From assembly GCF_047496725.1 (NCBI RefSeq), contig NC_132975.1, positions 6,924,001-6,988,000 on the forward strand: DNA of 64,000 nt, written 5' to 3'. The notes below the pieces were generated by a model. That model was not told where the DNA came from, searched no databases, and saw nothing but the letters and a program-made list of their open reading frames with translations. This document shows positions 25,801 through 38,657 of the stretch, one piece after another. The first letter of the stretch is position 1. Each line of letters begins with the position of its first letter. This stretch comes from Anoplolepis gracilipes. Its lineage: Eukaryota > Arthropoda > Insecta > Hymenoptera > Formicidae. A program made the position numbers and the translations under genes.

Positions 25801-28800
25801 CCTCGCATAATTCTCCTAATTTTCTTTTAAATTTGTAAATTGAAAGAAGAAGAATATAAAAGGAATAAATTAATTAGAATTTATATTTTTTTTCTCCTGT
25901 ATTCTTTTTCTTTCAATTCAGAAATTCATATTAAAATATTCTTGTAATTTTGTTATTATCTTTTACACGACGAACTGTTCAAAGATTTAAAAAATTATGG
26001 TTTAAATTTTTTTAATAAATAGACCACTGTAATTTAATGTTATTTTGTTAAAATTTGTTCAAAAAGTAAAATCAATTTTATATGAGTAATATCAATTTTT
26101 ATGGCAAAGATGCTCCACCATTTCCCTGCTTTGTGAGTAATGCGCCTTGTTCGCGAGTAATTCAGCGAAAGAAAAAGCTTTTCGTCAACAATAGTGCTTT
26201 AGAAATAGTATGTTTCACGTCTTTGATTTGATCCGCGGGTACTTGCCGAAAAGTACCATCGAAAAGTGTTACGGAAGATAGCCTCTCAAGCAAAAATATC
26301 GTTTTACTCGGACGAGAAAGTTAAGAATAATGTATTGGTTATATTTAGAAGATAGGCGAGAAAAAGAATTTCGTACTATATCGAATAAAGGGACGAAATG
26401 AAATACAAAGGAATACAAACGAGTTTGAACTACGAATAAAAAATGATCGATTGCATGCCGCTTACTCGTTCAACGAATTGGTTATACAGAGCGATAAAAT
26501 TTTCAGAAGAACGAAATATAATCTATGCCTTCTCTAATTTTATTTTTCAAATGTGATTATATATAGAAGAGAGATAATATATTTGCTAAAGAAATATTAT
26601 GTATGAAATCAAAGAGCTTGGATTTTAAACATACAGTAAGCTTATAAGCTTTAAATGTTACGACTAAATCACTCATAAGTATAAGTGCGAGTAAATGCTA
26701 ATATTATTTTAATATTATTATTATTAATTATACTTATTTTACATGCATTATGAAAATATTAAAAAATTACAATCTAATTTCATTAAAATTAGTATATGGA
26801 ATGTTATGAAAAAAATCTTCACGCGCAGAAAGTATATAAAGTTTTTAAAAAATATTAAATCAATATTATTTTGCAAAATTCTAAAGCATTTAAAAAATTA
26901 CATTTTTACTATTATAGTTGCAATATTTAGTTATTCTAATTGTAAGAATCAAATATGTTTAGTACATGCTTAATTTTTACGAGCTTTACAATATATTAAA
27001 ATTGATAATTATGTGTTTTTGTTGTCATGTATTAAGAGCTACCTAGTTTTTTTGATTGACAACCGAATCGATAGCTTACTGAAAGTTGCTTATTGAAAGC
27101 TATGGGAAATGTGCCAAATCCGCAATCAAGCTTTCAATCGCATTCAGAAAAAAAATAAAGAAATATGTATGTGTTTAACTTACAAAGACTTTTATAAAAT
27201 ACAAGATTCAATATCTCTTGAAACTTTTTTTGACATATCGCTTAAAAGACTGATCGGTATCCATTTTAGCCAATGTGTATAGATCAATCGTCAAAGCAAA
27301 AGAGAAAGTGGTCGTTGTGACTCGTTCAATTCAAATATTGATTTATTCGACTCTTTTATTATGCTCAAGGGAATAAAATTCATAATAAACAAAAGAGAAA
27401 AATCGCTTGTTTAGATACTCCGTTAGTAATTGGATTTGTCTTACTGTCCTTTTGATATTGAAATTTTAACGAAATGTTTTAAAGAGCAAATTATTAAAGA
27501 ATTAAATTATTATAAGATAGTATATTATTATAATGTTGTATATTTTTTTATTTGAAAAACATTATGTTATGATATAATATAGTATTTCAAATATGACACA
27601 CACACACATACAAAAGTGACATTTCAATATCAAAAGTATTAAAACTGCTTTTTATACAGCTTTTATTTTTAACAAATTTGTATGCGATTTTCTGTATTAT
27701 AGTTCATTCTTTTAATTTTAATAGACAAAAGAATGATCGATTGAATGTTTACAACACCCGATAAAACTTCTTAGAGAAAGCTTCTGCTTAGTTTCATCTG
27801 TCAATCTCATACCGGTTTACACTCGATCAATGACACACTGTTCGGATTCTCCCTAGACGCAAAGAGAACAGAGACAATAAAAGAGAAGCTTCGCCACTAT
27901 CCTGGTAAAATTCGAATGATTGGGGTCGAAATTGAGATATCTACCCGTGCGTGTAATCCTTCGATATACTTGATTCTACTCTATCCTAGCTCTGCTTCGA
28001 CAGGACAGGTCAAAACTCCGACTGTTTTCATTTCTGAGACGATCCGTACCATCCTTTACAATTTCTTAGATATTGCGATCGCAGAAGTGGCAAAAGCAGA
28101 CTCCAATCATCAGTTTCAAGATAGAAAGTCCTTCTTCCAGCCATCCTTGCAATCTGAATGTTTACACACATACAGACACGCACAAAACACACAACACTTT
28201 CGTCATTCGAAGTATTTCAAATATCGTGTAATGCATTATAAACAATTTTTTTAAATCACCTTGGAAACATTAATTATAGAATTTAATTATTTCTCTTTGT
28301 TATTACTTATTATGTTAATATACATGCATCTGAAAAAAGAAATAAAATTCTTTTTTTTCTTCCGCGAATAAAATAAGTATAAACAAGTAACATATAATTG
28401 TACAGTGTTATTATAATAAGTAAGTATATTATATAATTTAATGTTTTAGCATTTTTTATATTTTGTAAATCCAATCTTTTTCAAAAAATAAAAAAAACTG
28501 TAAATAGATAAACAAATAGATGAACAAATTAATATCACTATTAAAAATCTATGCATAACTTTCAAATTGTACGAACAAAATAAATGTATTAGGACGTATT
28601 CAAAGTTCATAATGCATTATAGAGTGAAATCTGAAGTTTTCTGATAAACGGGGGCCGAAGCAGATAGAAACGGAAAGTTAAAGGATAGGAATCGCGTAGC
28701 TGTTGAAATCGAGCAATTTGTCACCGTCATGGTAGTTCAATAAAGTTTCACGGAAGTCGCATAACTCTTTATGCTATCGTACGTCTCAGAAAATCTGGCG

Positions 28801-31800
28801 ATTATCGTGAAAGTAATCAAAGAGATCAGCAATAAGAGAATAGATATTTCTGATGATTTTTCAAGATTGACATTGCAGCCTGAAAATTTTTAATATATTA
28901 GTTTTCACGTTCAACTTACTTTCATATCCATAGTGATATTCAGAATATTTTTTACAAGTTTGTTATTATATAAAATTATATTTTTCTATTATTTACATTT
29001 ATGTTAATGATGCTTATAAAAAAGATATTTCTTTAAAAAGTATTTTTAAGTATATATGTATAACATTCTGTAATATTTTTATTCTATAAAAATAAAATAT
29101 TATAATAAAAATGCATATAGTTTTCTTTTTCACTAATAATGCCAATGTAAAGCTGTTGAGTTATAAATATTTCTTTAGACTCATCTTATATATGTATATG
29201 TGCATGTAATGCATATTTAATAACAAATATTATTTCTTTATGCTTTGAAAGTAGAAGCAAATTGTGTGCTTGAGTTTAAAAAAAGGTAGCAAAAAATATA
29301 AAAACAGTCCTTTGACTATCAAAGACTTCAAGAAATTCAATTGGTGGTTTTAGCTTCAGAATTGGTATAAAACAAAAAGCACAATTGTAGATACTGTTAC
29401 AACTATATTGACATGCTATCAATAAATATGCTTTTATATGTTATTTAAATTTCCTGTGATAAAAAATACACATATATACAGTCTTTTATATATATATATA
29501 ATTTATTTTTCAAAAACAGTTTGTGCTTATTAACTTGTCAAAATGTGATAAAATTTTTATACTTAATAATAAATTTAAAAAATACGTAAGCTACACACAC
29601 AACCGAACTATAGTTTGCAAAGTGCTGCTTTAATAATACGCAAAATATGTGTTGAAACATATAAGTCAATTAAAAAGTTATACTATTAAAATTGACTGTA
29701 TACGCGTATATACACAAATATACATACAAATACACAATAAAAGAACAATATTCAGAAAAATTATTAAAAAATATTGTCTTATATTATTTCTGTAGAAATT
29801 ATTGATATTGCATCTTTTCAAATTTGCTATTCACAACTCTTATTCAAGATTTTATTGATAATATAATCTCAAAGTCGTAAATATTATCTTACATCAAACT
29901 AACTTTTTTATATAGCGCCCACATATAGCGATTTTAAACATACAATAGGTACAATAGTATAAAAATTCATGAAAATAAAAATTTTAAATCTACAAAGCAA
30001 ATCTTTACTTTAACTCACAGATTAATTATTAATTTTATATTTTAAAAGACCTAGAGAATGCTTTGTGCACAATGTCAAATTCTATTATAAATCCCAAAAC
30101 GTATTAGATTTATTAATTTTTTTATGTAACCATCCAATTTCCGCATAAATGGATATAAGAGTATATATAATCGAATACTTACAAAATTTCAACATAGAAA
30201 ATTGAATTTATGTATAAATTATTTGTTTCATTATGAATACAATCAAGATTTGCGTTATTTTATAACATATATAATTTGTGAAACAATATACAATATATAT
30301 TTTAAAAAGAATTATATATATATATATAAATTTGGAATAATATGTCTTTCTCTCTCTCTTTCTCTTGATTTTCCACAGTGCTGTAAATGGCTTTTGCAAT
30401 GCATCAACAATAGTATCACAAGTGCGTTTCTAATCCTAATAAACCCTTCTTGGAAGGATACGTATACATTTCCGCATTAACAGAACATCACGAGTTAATT
30501 ATCTGGAATATGCACGATAGTAGTAGAGTTATATTTGAGACGCAAAATACAAGGCTGGTGCAAATGCAATGCGCATCAACCGTAAATACGACTTGAATGA
30601 ATAAGGTGAAGTTAAACGAGCGTAAAAGCGATTGTATGGTAATATCAGCGAATCGGAAAGGTGGAGTATGATTGAGAAAGATAGATCGTTGGAGTGGAAG
30701 CGCCACCATAACGAGACTCGATAATTTCATTCGGTATTGTGAAAAAATTCAGCGAATTCAACAGATCGCGAGACAAAAGGCGCGCTTCTCATCGAGGTTT
30801 CCGCACGTTCCAATCCACTGGCGAAAATTAATTGTCCGATTGAAATCGTTGCGGGGATTTCTATTTCGGAAGCACGATTGCTGCCAGCTGTTTTATAAAA
30901 AGAATTATGTCCGTGGTAAAATAATGTAGCGCCTTCATCAGCTGTTTATTCTGAGAGCATAAATTAAACTTGAAAAGTGTATATTTTTAAGCCGCAAATT
31001 TGGCGCTCAAACATGGCTATTTCAGTCATATATGATATATAATATGAGATTTAAACAGCTCCGGTTAAATATAGAAAGCACTGAATTTAAACAAGATACT
31101 ATCAGAATTAATGCATTCTACTGCTTTCAATGAAATATCGCGATTTATGTGAACATTCATGAGTGTATAAATTTTCCATCATGACCACAACTTTTTCATT
31201 AATGAATCGAATAGATTAAGTGATACTATCAATTTCAATAAATGTATACGCGTAATATATGTAAATTACGACATAAATTTTGGAAAAAATTTACTTGGAA
31301 ATTTTAACTTTCAAATTACTATCAATGCCCTTCAGCATCTCGAGGCTGCAGACAATGAAAAAAAGAGACTTGAAAAATCGATATTACATTATTCCCGATG
31401 TGTTCAACCTCTATCTTTTGCATTATATACTTTCTATGTTTCTTTTCTTTTTCTCTCTTTCTTTCTCGTTTATTTTGCACTTCATACTCCGCCTTCCTTT
31501 TTTTAGCTTTCATCCGCACATTTTCTGTTTTACCTTTTTCTTTATGCCTCTCGGCCTTCGCCCTCCAGTAAAAAAAAAACCAATCCTTCCAGATATTAAA
31601 CTCAATTCACCGAAAAGAGTCGAATGCGACTTTCATCTCTTCGTATGAGATCGATCATATCTGACGATGTCTCGTCTAGTAATGCAAGATAGATTTTGCA
31701 ATCGTGAAATCAGATATTTGTAAAATATTATAACAAGGAATAATTCATATGATATTCACAATTCTTTCAATCCAATTATTCATCTTTTGCATATAATTTT

Positions 31801-31855
31801 CAAATCTACAATTTGCAATTTATATACGATTTCTTTAGAGTTAGCAAATTTAGTC

Positions 31856-31856
<1 letters not shown>
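25801..31856. other. Non-coding region
   Basis: AT-rich, no recognisable exon. GC-richer patches occur at 26110-26300, 27730-28150, 28620-28830 and 30500-30930. The last two have CpG words and open frames up to 85-112 codons on both strands, with no family resemblance, no donor/acceptor pairing and no consistent strand. I read them as possible regulatory DNA. Confidence 0.45.

Positions 31857-31926
<70 letters not shown>
31857..31926. repeat. (TG)35 microsatellite
   Basis: Thirty-five uninterrupted TG units, the longest dinucleotide run of this type in the window. Can adopt Z-DNA; probably polymorphic. Confidence 0.97.
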
Positions 31927-31927
<1 letters not shown>

Positions 31928-32830
31928 TATATAATAATTAATTCGAAATTAATTCTTTATGTGTGTGCGTGTGTGTGTCTATTCTATATTTAATTCTATG
32001 TATTTTTGTTCACATAAATATATTTCATTATCAGTACCATTATTTTTTTTATAAATATTTTTTTATCGCAATTATTAATTTTTCAGCTCTTGATTGTTAA
32101 AATATGATTTTTAATTGGTTAAAATTAGTTGACCCGTAAAAAAAGCGGGGAAAGGCAATTTAATTAGTTTTTAATTAAAACACCATACGGTAGACATGGA
32201 GACATCACAAAAATAAAATCGCGAAAATTTTAATTTTCGTCCCTAATGACATTGAGTTGTTTGCGAGAGTTCTTTAAGCTGTTTTTATAATAATCTCATA
32301 GACTAAGTTATTATAAACGTTTCGCAAATTTCCTGCCACATATACATATGTATTAATTTTAAATAAAATATTAAAAGTATTTGTTAAATTTATCATTTTC
32401 TTTCCTCTCTGTCTCTTTTGCTCCTTAACATGTAAACCAATAATTTCCAAAAAGACACTGTATTAGAAGATATGTACTTGTAAAATCATTTATATTAAAT
32501 ATCTAAAAGAAAAAAAATTATAAAAAGATTATATGCAAATTTTACATTTGTAATTACAATATATCTTCAACATACGCTAGCTCTTCATTAAAACGCAAGT
32601 ATATTGAAGAGAACAGAAGAGAGTTGAGTGAAAAAGCATCAACACGTTCTTCAAGCTAATAAAAAAATAGATTAATTAAGCATATATTAGTGGAAATTAC
32701 ATCATCATAGTGCATCTTTGAACGTACAAGTATACCGTTTATCAAGAAAATTCTCACACGTTAAAATGTTTCTCTATAATTTTTAGTTTGTACAAATAAA
32801 ACAGTATATTGCATTTTGTATGAGTATAAT

Positions 32831-32912
32831 GGTAAGAAATGTTAATTTTATAATCTAATTTTAGTTTAAATGGTAAGAAATGTTAATTTTATAATCTAAT
32901 TTTAGTTTAAAT
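32831..32912. repeat. 41-bp tandem duplication
   Basis: Two identical 41-bp units, 32831-32871 and 32872-32912, beginning GGTAAGAAATGTTAATTTTA. Identity without mismatch implies a recent event or an assembly effect. Confidence 0.9.
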
Positions 32913-33164
32913 GATAATCGAAATTATTATACTTGAAAATTTTTAGTCAATTTGCAAAAACCTTTCTATAAAATCAAACAATATAAAATAATATAAAATA
33001 ATATAAAATAAGCAATTTTTATAAATACATGTTAAGAATTTAAATTTGTTGTTTTTTGTAATTATCTGTGTGTTTGATGTTAATGCTTTATGTTTTAATA
33101 TTTCATCTTTATGACTTAAATTAAATTAGGCAATTAAGTGGTTTTATGCTAAAATGTAAAATAT

Positions 33165-33440
33165 GTAATATATATTTTAATTCAATAACTGCCCATTAGT
33201 AAAAATAATAGACATATAATAACTTTTAAAAGTCATAAAAAATAAATATAACTAAAAATATTCAATGCATCATATGTCTATTATTTTACTAATAGACGGT
33301 TATTTAATTAAAATATATATTTAATTATTTGAAATATATAATTTTTAAAAGTTATTTAAAGTTATTTAATTGAAATATATATTTAATTAATTGAAATATG
33401 TAACTTTTAGAAGTTATAAAAAATAAATGTATTGTAACTA
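33165..33440. repeat. Inverted and repeated AT-rich element
   Basis: Arm 33165-33216 (ends TAAAAATAATAGACATAT) is inverted at 33270-33318 (ATATGTCTATTATTTTACTA). Further partial copies of the AATATATATTTAATTA and ACTTTTAAAAGTTATAAA words run to about 33440. Looks like a nested or decayed MITE. Confidence 0.5.
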
Positions 33441-34499
33441 GAAGTATTGAATGTATTATTGAGTAAAATGCTATTATAAAATATAAATTATTAAAAATAT
33501 TAGCGTTAAAAGTATATATATATATATAAAACATCGGTCTCTCCGCCGACGTTATACGTAAAAAAAAAAAACTAAATAAATCGAAATTTCTATTTCAGTA
33601 ATAGCATGAACTTTTTTTCGGGGAAGGTGGAATGCCCTCCCTCGAGTTCCCTAAGTTCTTCAAAGTCTTGGCCTAAAAGTTTTTATAGAAATAGCCTTCA
33701 AAGAATTTAATAAGAGCAATCAATGTAGTTTTTCGAAATTTAGATATAATAATTCTAGATTTCATAATTCGATATTTCAAAAACATTGCTATGATTCATA
33801 ATGCCTTCAATAATCTTATTTTTGTTCTAATAATATTTTTTAAAGTTAAAAGGAAAATGAAAAGAAAAGAGAAAAATAACATGAAAAATAGTAATATATG
33901 AACTATAAATAATAAATATTCCTGTGTGTTTATACGTAGTAATCAAAATAAATTAAAAATATCAAGATTTTATCTTATAATATTTGTTATGAATGTTGTG
34001 TAAAAATATAAATATGTCAAAATATCTGAATGGTATTTGTTACTTAAATATCTAAAACATAATATATTAAATACTTTTTTAATTTATGAAAATTTACTAT
34101 TATTTATGACACTAAAAAATAGAAAATTTAAATATCATTACGAAATGTCATACGATATCTCATACTCTTCTCTATATTTATGCATCTTGTAGAAAAGTGT
34201 TGCACAAACATTGCATATACATGTTCGCTTAATAAACTTTTCTCTTTCGTAGGTCAAGTTGCAAAGAAAATTTATGTATGCATTATGAAGACTGATCTTT
34301 AATGGTTTAAAAGAAAAGTTGTGAAAGTCGCGACTGTGAAGTATAAAACGCAAAAAGGACAAGGTATAAACTGCGAGAAGATTCTCGACGGCTGTCGTCA
34401 GTTTGTTCAAGAATCATCGCCGTAAAGACGAGGGATAATGTCAAAGATGATATTTTATATCTATAGGGGCCTGTCGACAGCCAACCAAGATCCTTTTAT

Positions 34500-34898
34500 T
34501 TTTCAATGTAAAATCAGGATGTACGATAAAGGGTAAACATTTGTCCCTCTGTTCTCTTCTTTACCTCTTTAAAAAGTCAAGTTTAACAGTGGATTTAAAC
34601 AGAATTTTCCAAGAGAAGAGTTGTCTTTTAACATCTTAACGCGTTATGCTAATGTTTATTATAGAAGGATAAAAGCAAGCTTTAACACTTTTTTTAAACT
34701 TTTGGATTATTTTTCTTATAATTTTAGTAGAATTGTTATGAAACTTGTTTATTATACATATACCATATTTCACCTGCTAAAATAATGCAGATTTATTTGT
34801 ATGTCGACCGACAAATCTTAGCGTTTTTTTTCATCATAATTAGAAATGTCACGCAAAAATTGTTTAAAAATATTAAGTTTTAATATTTATTATATTTA

Positions 34899-34940
<42 letters not shown>

Positions 34941-36300
34941 GTTTATATATGTATATATGGGTGTGTGTGTGTGTGTGTGTATACATATACACGCATTGAT
35001 TATCGATAGCTACGTCGAGTGTCGAAGCTTCATCTAAAATCTCATTACTCGTCAATTTCCCATTCGTTTGCGCTATCCGTTAAAATCCATCTTTAAAACG
35101 CAATTCATAGCAACTGTGCGCCACGCGGATCGGAAATTATTAAAACATCAAATTCAAATAAAGCTATTCGTATCTACATTCGTCTATTTTTGTTCTTGGC
35201 CACCCCTTTTCTCTGTCCATAAGCTCGGCGCGACTCCTAATGGATTCTTCGAGTTCTCAAGCGTACTTGCTCGCCATTAAATCCTGATGTGCGGTGGAAC
35301 TTAGTACTCCTTGCAAAGTGCACGGCGTAACTCAGATAGAAATGCACAAAGCAGTTCGTAGAAAGTCGTAGTGATAATCATCTTGTTGCACTTCAGTGCA
35401 AAGATGCTATTTCATTTCTGTCATAATAATATATATCATCAAATACGTCGTAATAGATTACGATAAGTAACGTTATGGCTCAAATAATGTTGAAAATTTT
35501 TAGTTGACCTCTTACAATCGTAATGCAGGTAGAGATACAAAAATTAAGTTGCTCATAATTTTTTCGGATCCAAAAAAATTTCTGAATAAAACTGTTACTG
35601 AATCCGCAAAACCCGCTATTACGATACAAAGTCGGCACATCGATCATAGTTGAGGGTTACTTTGAGTAATCCTCGTTAGCGTGTGCAAACCGATTGCGAA
35701 TCTTCATTTCCGCTTCCCATAGGAAGTAGCCATTAGCATAAGAATACTTTTTAAGTTTTCATCATTTTCTATATTTTACTAGTTTATATATTATGCACTT
35801 TTATTGTGATTGAATCATACTTCTTTATCTATCTACATTACGTTATCTCACTAATTAATATTGAATATACAAATTAATACAATAAAAACACTTGTACATA
35901 CAAAACAAAAATATGTGATACGCTATTCTATCTGTTCTGAGATAATTTTACATAAAACGGAAATATATGAAATAGAAAAAATATAGCTGCAAGATCAAAC
36001 ATATTAATCTTCAACGTATATTAATATACAACTACAACATATAATGTACATATTTTTTGATGGAAATATATTTTGCATTTAACATAATATATTTCTCTTT
36101 GACTCTAACACTATTGATCCAAATTACAAAAGCCACGTATGCCATTATATTAATAATTTACATAATGAGTATGTTGGATTAAGAGGATGATTTAGCATTA
36201 GTCATACTATGTAGCATCCCACGTTCTAGTCTACCAGCATAATACAAGACTGGACGCTTCGAAGCGATTTGTCACATGTGTACTAAACATCGCAAGTCGT
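34500..36300. other. Non-coding stretch
   Basis: AT-rich with a (TA)n(TG)n run at 34906-34982 and a GC-richer patch at 35000-35340 without a convincing frame. Confidence 0.45.
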
Positions 36301-36600
36301 TATTGTCAAGCGGCTGCAATTCCACCTAGCTGGATGAGTAAGCACAATTCCCACGTTCCTCCTTGCTCACGTTGCCTGTTGGGATCATCGAGAAACACAC
36401 GCCAGTACACGGAAAACCAATTAGGTAGGGCATACCACGGAACTTACACTCAAGTGTTTTCCCAAACAACCCCTGATACGAGTCATGGTACAATTTCTGA
36501 GAGTAATGTAAATCCCGTCCGACCCAATGGTTTTTTTTTGTCGACAGAGAATGTCGACAAGCGTGGCAATCGACATGATTAGATCAATATGTCAACGAAT
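36301..36600. other. Base-balanced patch with an 82-codon open frame
   Basis: Plus-strand frame 36334-36582, rich in S, T, N and R with no recognisable motif. A donor-like GATGA|GTAAGC lies at its start (36333-36342). It is more GC-rich than its flanks, so a decayed exon or transposon fragment is possible. I do not call a gene. Confidence 0.25.
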
Positions 36601-37491
36601 TCTACAAATGTTTTCCGAAGAGAATAAAGTACTAAACTAAATGTGCTTGTATCACTCTCCAGTTTAATCTCGAATCCTTTACTTCCTGTCACCCTATCTA
36701 CATCAGATTTGTTCGGAGAAAACGTAAAAGTGGTATTTCAATTGTATCGAATCGAGAACTTTAAAGGGGAAGAACGTTTGTAATACAATACGATCTTACA
36801 CATAATTTTTTTACTGATTTTTTTTCATTTTTATAATGTTTGAAAAATTTTTTTTACATGCAAAAAAATCTTTTTCTCTCCTAATTAATGCATTTGTCTT
36901 TTTATGTTAAATTTTTAAAAAATTTTTAAATTCTATTTTTTGTATTTTAAGAAATCTTTTAATAAAAATTTATACAATTGATATATAAATTTCAAAAATT
37001 GTATTGCGCCCTATCTTTTGTAATTATTAAATTTAAAAAAATCCAATTCTATTCGCTTGCTTTCTATTGAAATATGTAAACATTTTAATTTGTTTGGAAG
37101 TTTATAGAGTACTCGTATATCTTACGCAGAGTGTATATTGGGGGAACGAAGCGTTAATAAAGTACTACTTGCTGTTTGATCAGGAAAAGCCGTATAATGC
37201 AAAATTAAATTGGCGCATTGGTGATGTATTGAGCCGTTCTCTCAGTAAATTGAATAAGAAATTGGCTCATTCACATCTTCAATTTTCATTTCATAGCACT
37301 TCCGATACCTGCTTCACGTCGTTAATTTTCACTTTTACGTTTTCTTGGTTTCCGTTTACTTTTTATTGATTTTCCTAACGATATGCTTATTTTATACAAC
37401 ACGTCAAAATGCAATAATATTCCATCTCTAACATCGCAGCTTAGTAAGAATTGTTTGGGTACAAAAGCACTGCTTCTGGAATCATCTCCAA

Positions 37492-37582
37492 ATAGCGATT
37501 ATCTCTTCATTCTCATCCTAAGAAAACAAGCTAAATACCACTTCTAATGTATTTTATGAAAATAATCGCGATATTATTTTAG
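37492..37582. repeat. Small dispersed repeat, copy 1
   Basis: See the copy at 38566-38657; about 90 bp with short inverted ends. Confidence 0.6.
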
Positions 37583-38565
37583 GCTAAGGGCAGAGGTAAT
37601 TTCACTTCAAACATACTAAACTTTAGAAAATAAACATCTTATTTGCGATCATATACATAACATTTATCAAAGTGATTAAAACTGCTTAATGAGATATGTA
37701 GATTATAAGGAATTGTTGTAATACATATGTATTTTTTATACAAAGATATAAAATAATAAGAAAAATTAGATATTAAAAAAATTAGATATTAATAATAAAA
37801 ATGTGTATTTCAATTATTTAACATTAATGATATTTTAGTGTAAATAATGTGTAAATAAATAATATTATTTCTTTAATAATATATCTAATAACATATTTAT
37901 TTCTTTATATATTTTGTGTTACTGTCAAAATGTATAATTGCAGAAATTAATTTATAAAGTACAATAAAAAAAAAAATTTCAATTTGATCAATATAATACG
38001 AAAATATATATATAATAATAATCAACAAAAATCTTTTTGCTAACTAGAATTCTCTTTTTCGTTTTTATTTACATAAAATGATAGATTAAATAATTCACTC
38101 CTAGATGTGCTCTACTAAATATTATAAATCATTTTTGCCATTTCCGCAAATGTGAGACTAGAGGAAGGTATGGGAGGATATATCACGTGAGAGTACGTTA
38201 TTATCTTTATGATCGCGCAGGAGCGACTGCGCGAGAAAATCCTAAGACTTTCTTAACAGAAATGCGAAGCGACGAGACTTTATCGACGTCCCGGAATTGA
38301 AAACTCGAGGACAGGGGTGCGAGCAACTTCCCCCGTGGAGACATTTCCGCACCTTTTTTCCAAGCAGATTACTTTCGTGACCGAACGATCGCACGATCAC
38401 CGAAACGCGAAAGATCCGTTCATATCTTTATCTTATATCTTCTTCGTGATTTGCAGTAAGAAAAATATCTGCTGATCATGCATGGAATGTCGGTTTAACA
38501 CTTGACTTTTAAATTTTGAACAAACTATTTATCTGATATTTTAAATTTTTCAATTGACATGCATT

Positions 38566-38657
38566 GTAGCCGCGATAATCTCTTCAGTTTATCTAAGAAA
38601 ACAAGTTGAACGACTTTCGATCTATTTTATAAAAACAATCACGATATTATATTTTAA
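38566..38657. repeat. Small dispersed repeat, copy 2
   Basis: Direct copy of 37492-37582: GCGAT-ATCTCTTCA, CTAAGAAAACAAG, TATTTTAT-AAAA and AATC-CGATATTAT occur in the same order and spacing. The outer words are partly inverted (GCGATTAT versus AATAATCGCG), as in a tiny MITE. Confidence 0.6.

Noticed and set aside
27916..28254. 112-codon plus-strand frame
   Set aside because: No domain, no promoter or donor, and composition changes along the frame; likely chance.
30488..30929. Overlapping 80- and 85-codon frames on opposite strands
   Set aside because: No motif, no splice signals at their edges and no strand preference; frames this long occur by chance in GC-richer patches.
31280..31648. 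122-codon plus-strand frame rich in F, L and S
   Set aside because: It comes from a long pyrimidine-rich tract (TTTCTTTTCTTTTTCTCTC), which lacks stops by composition alone.
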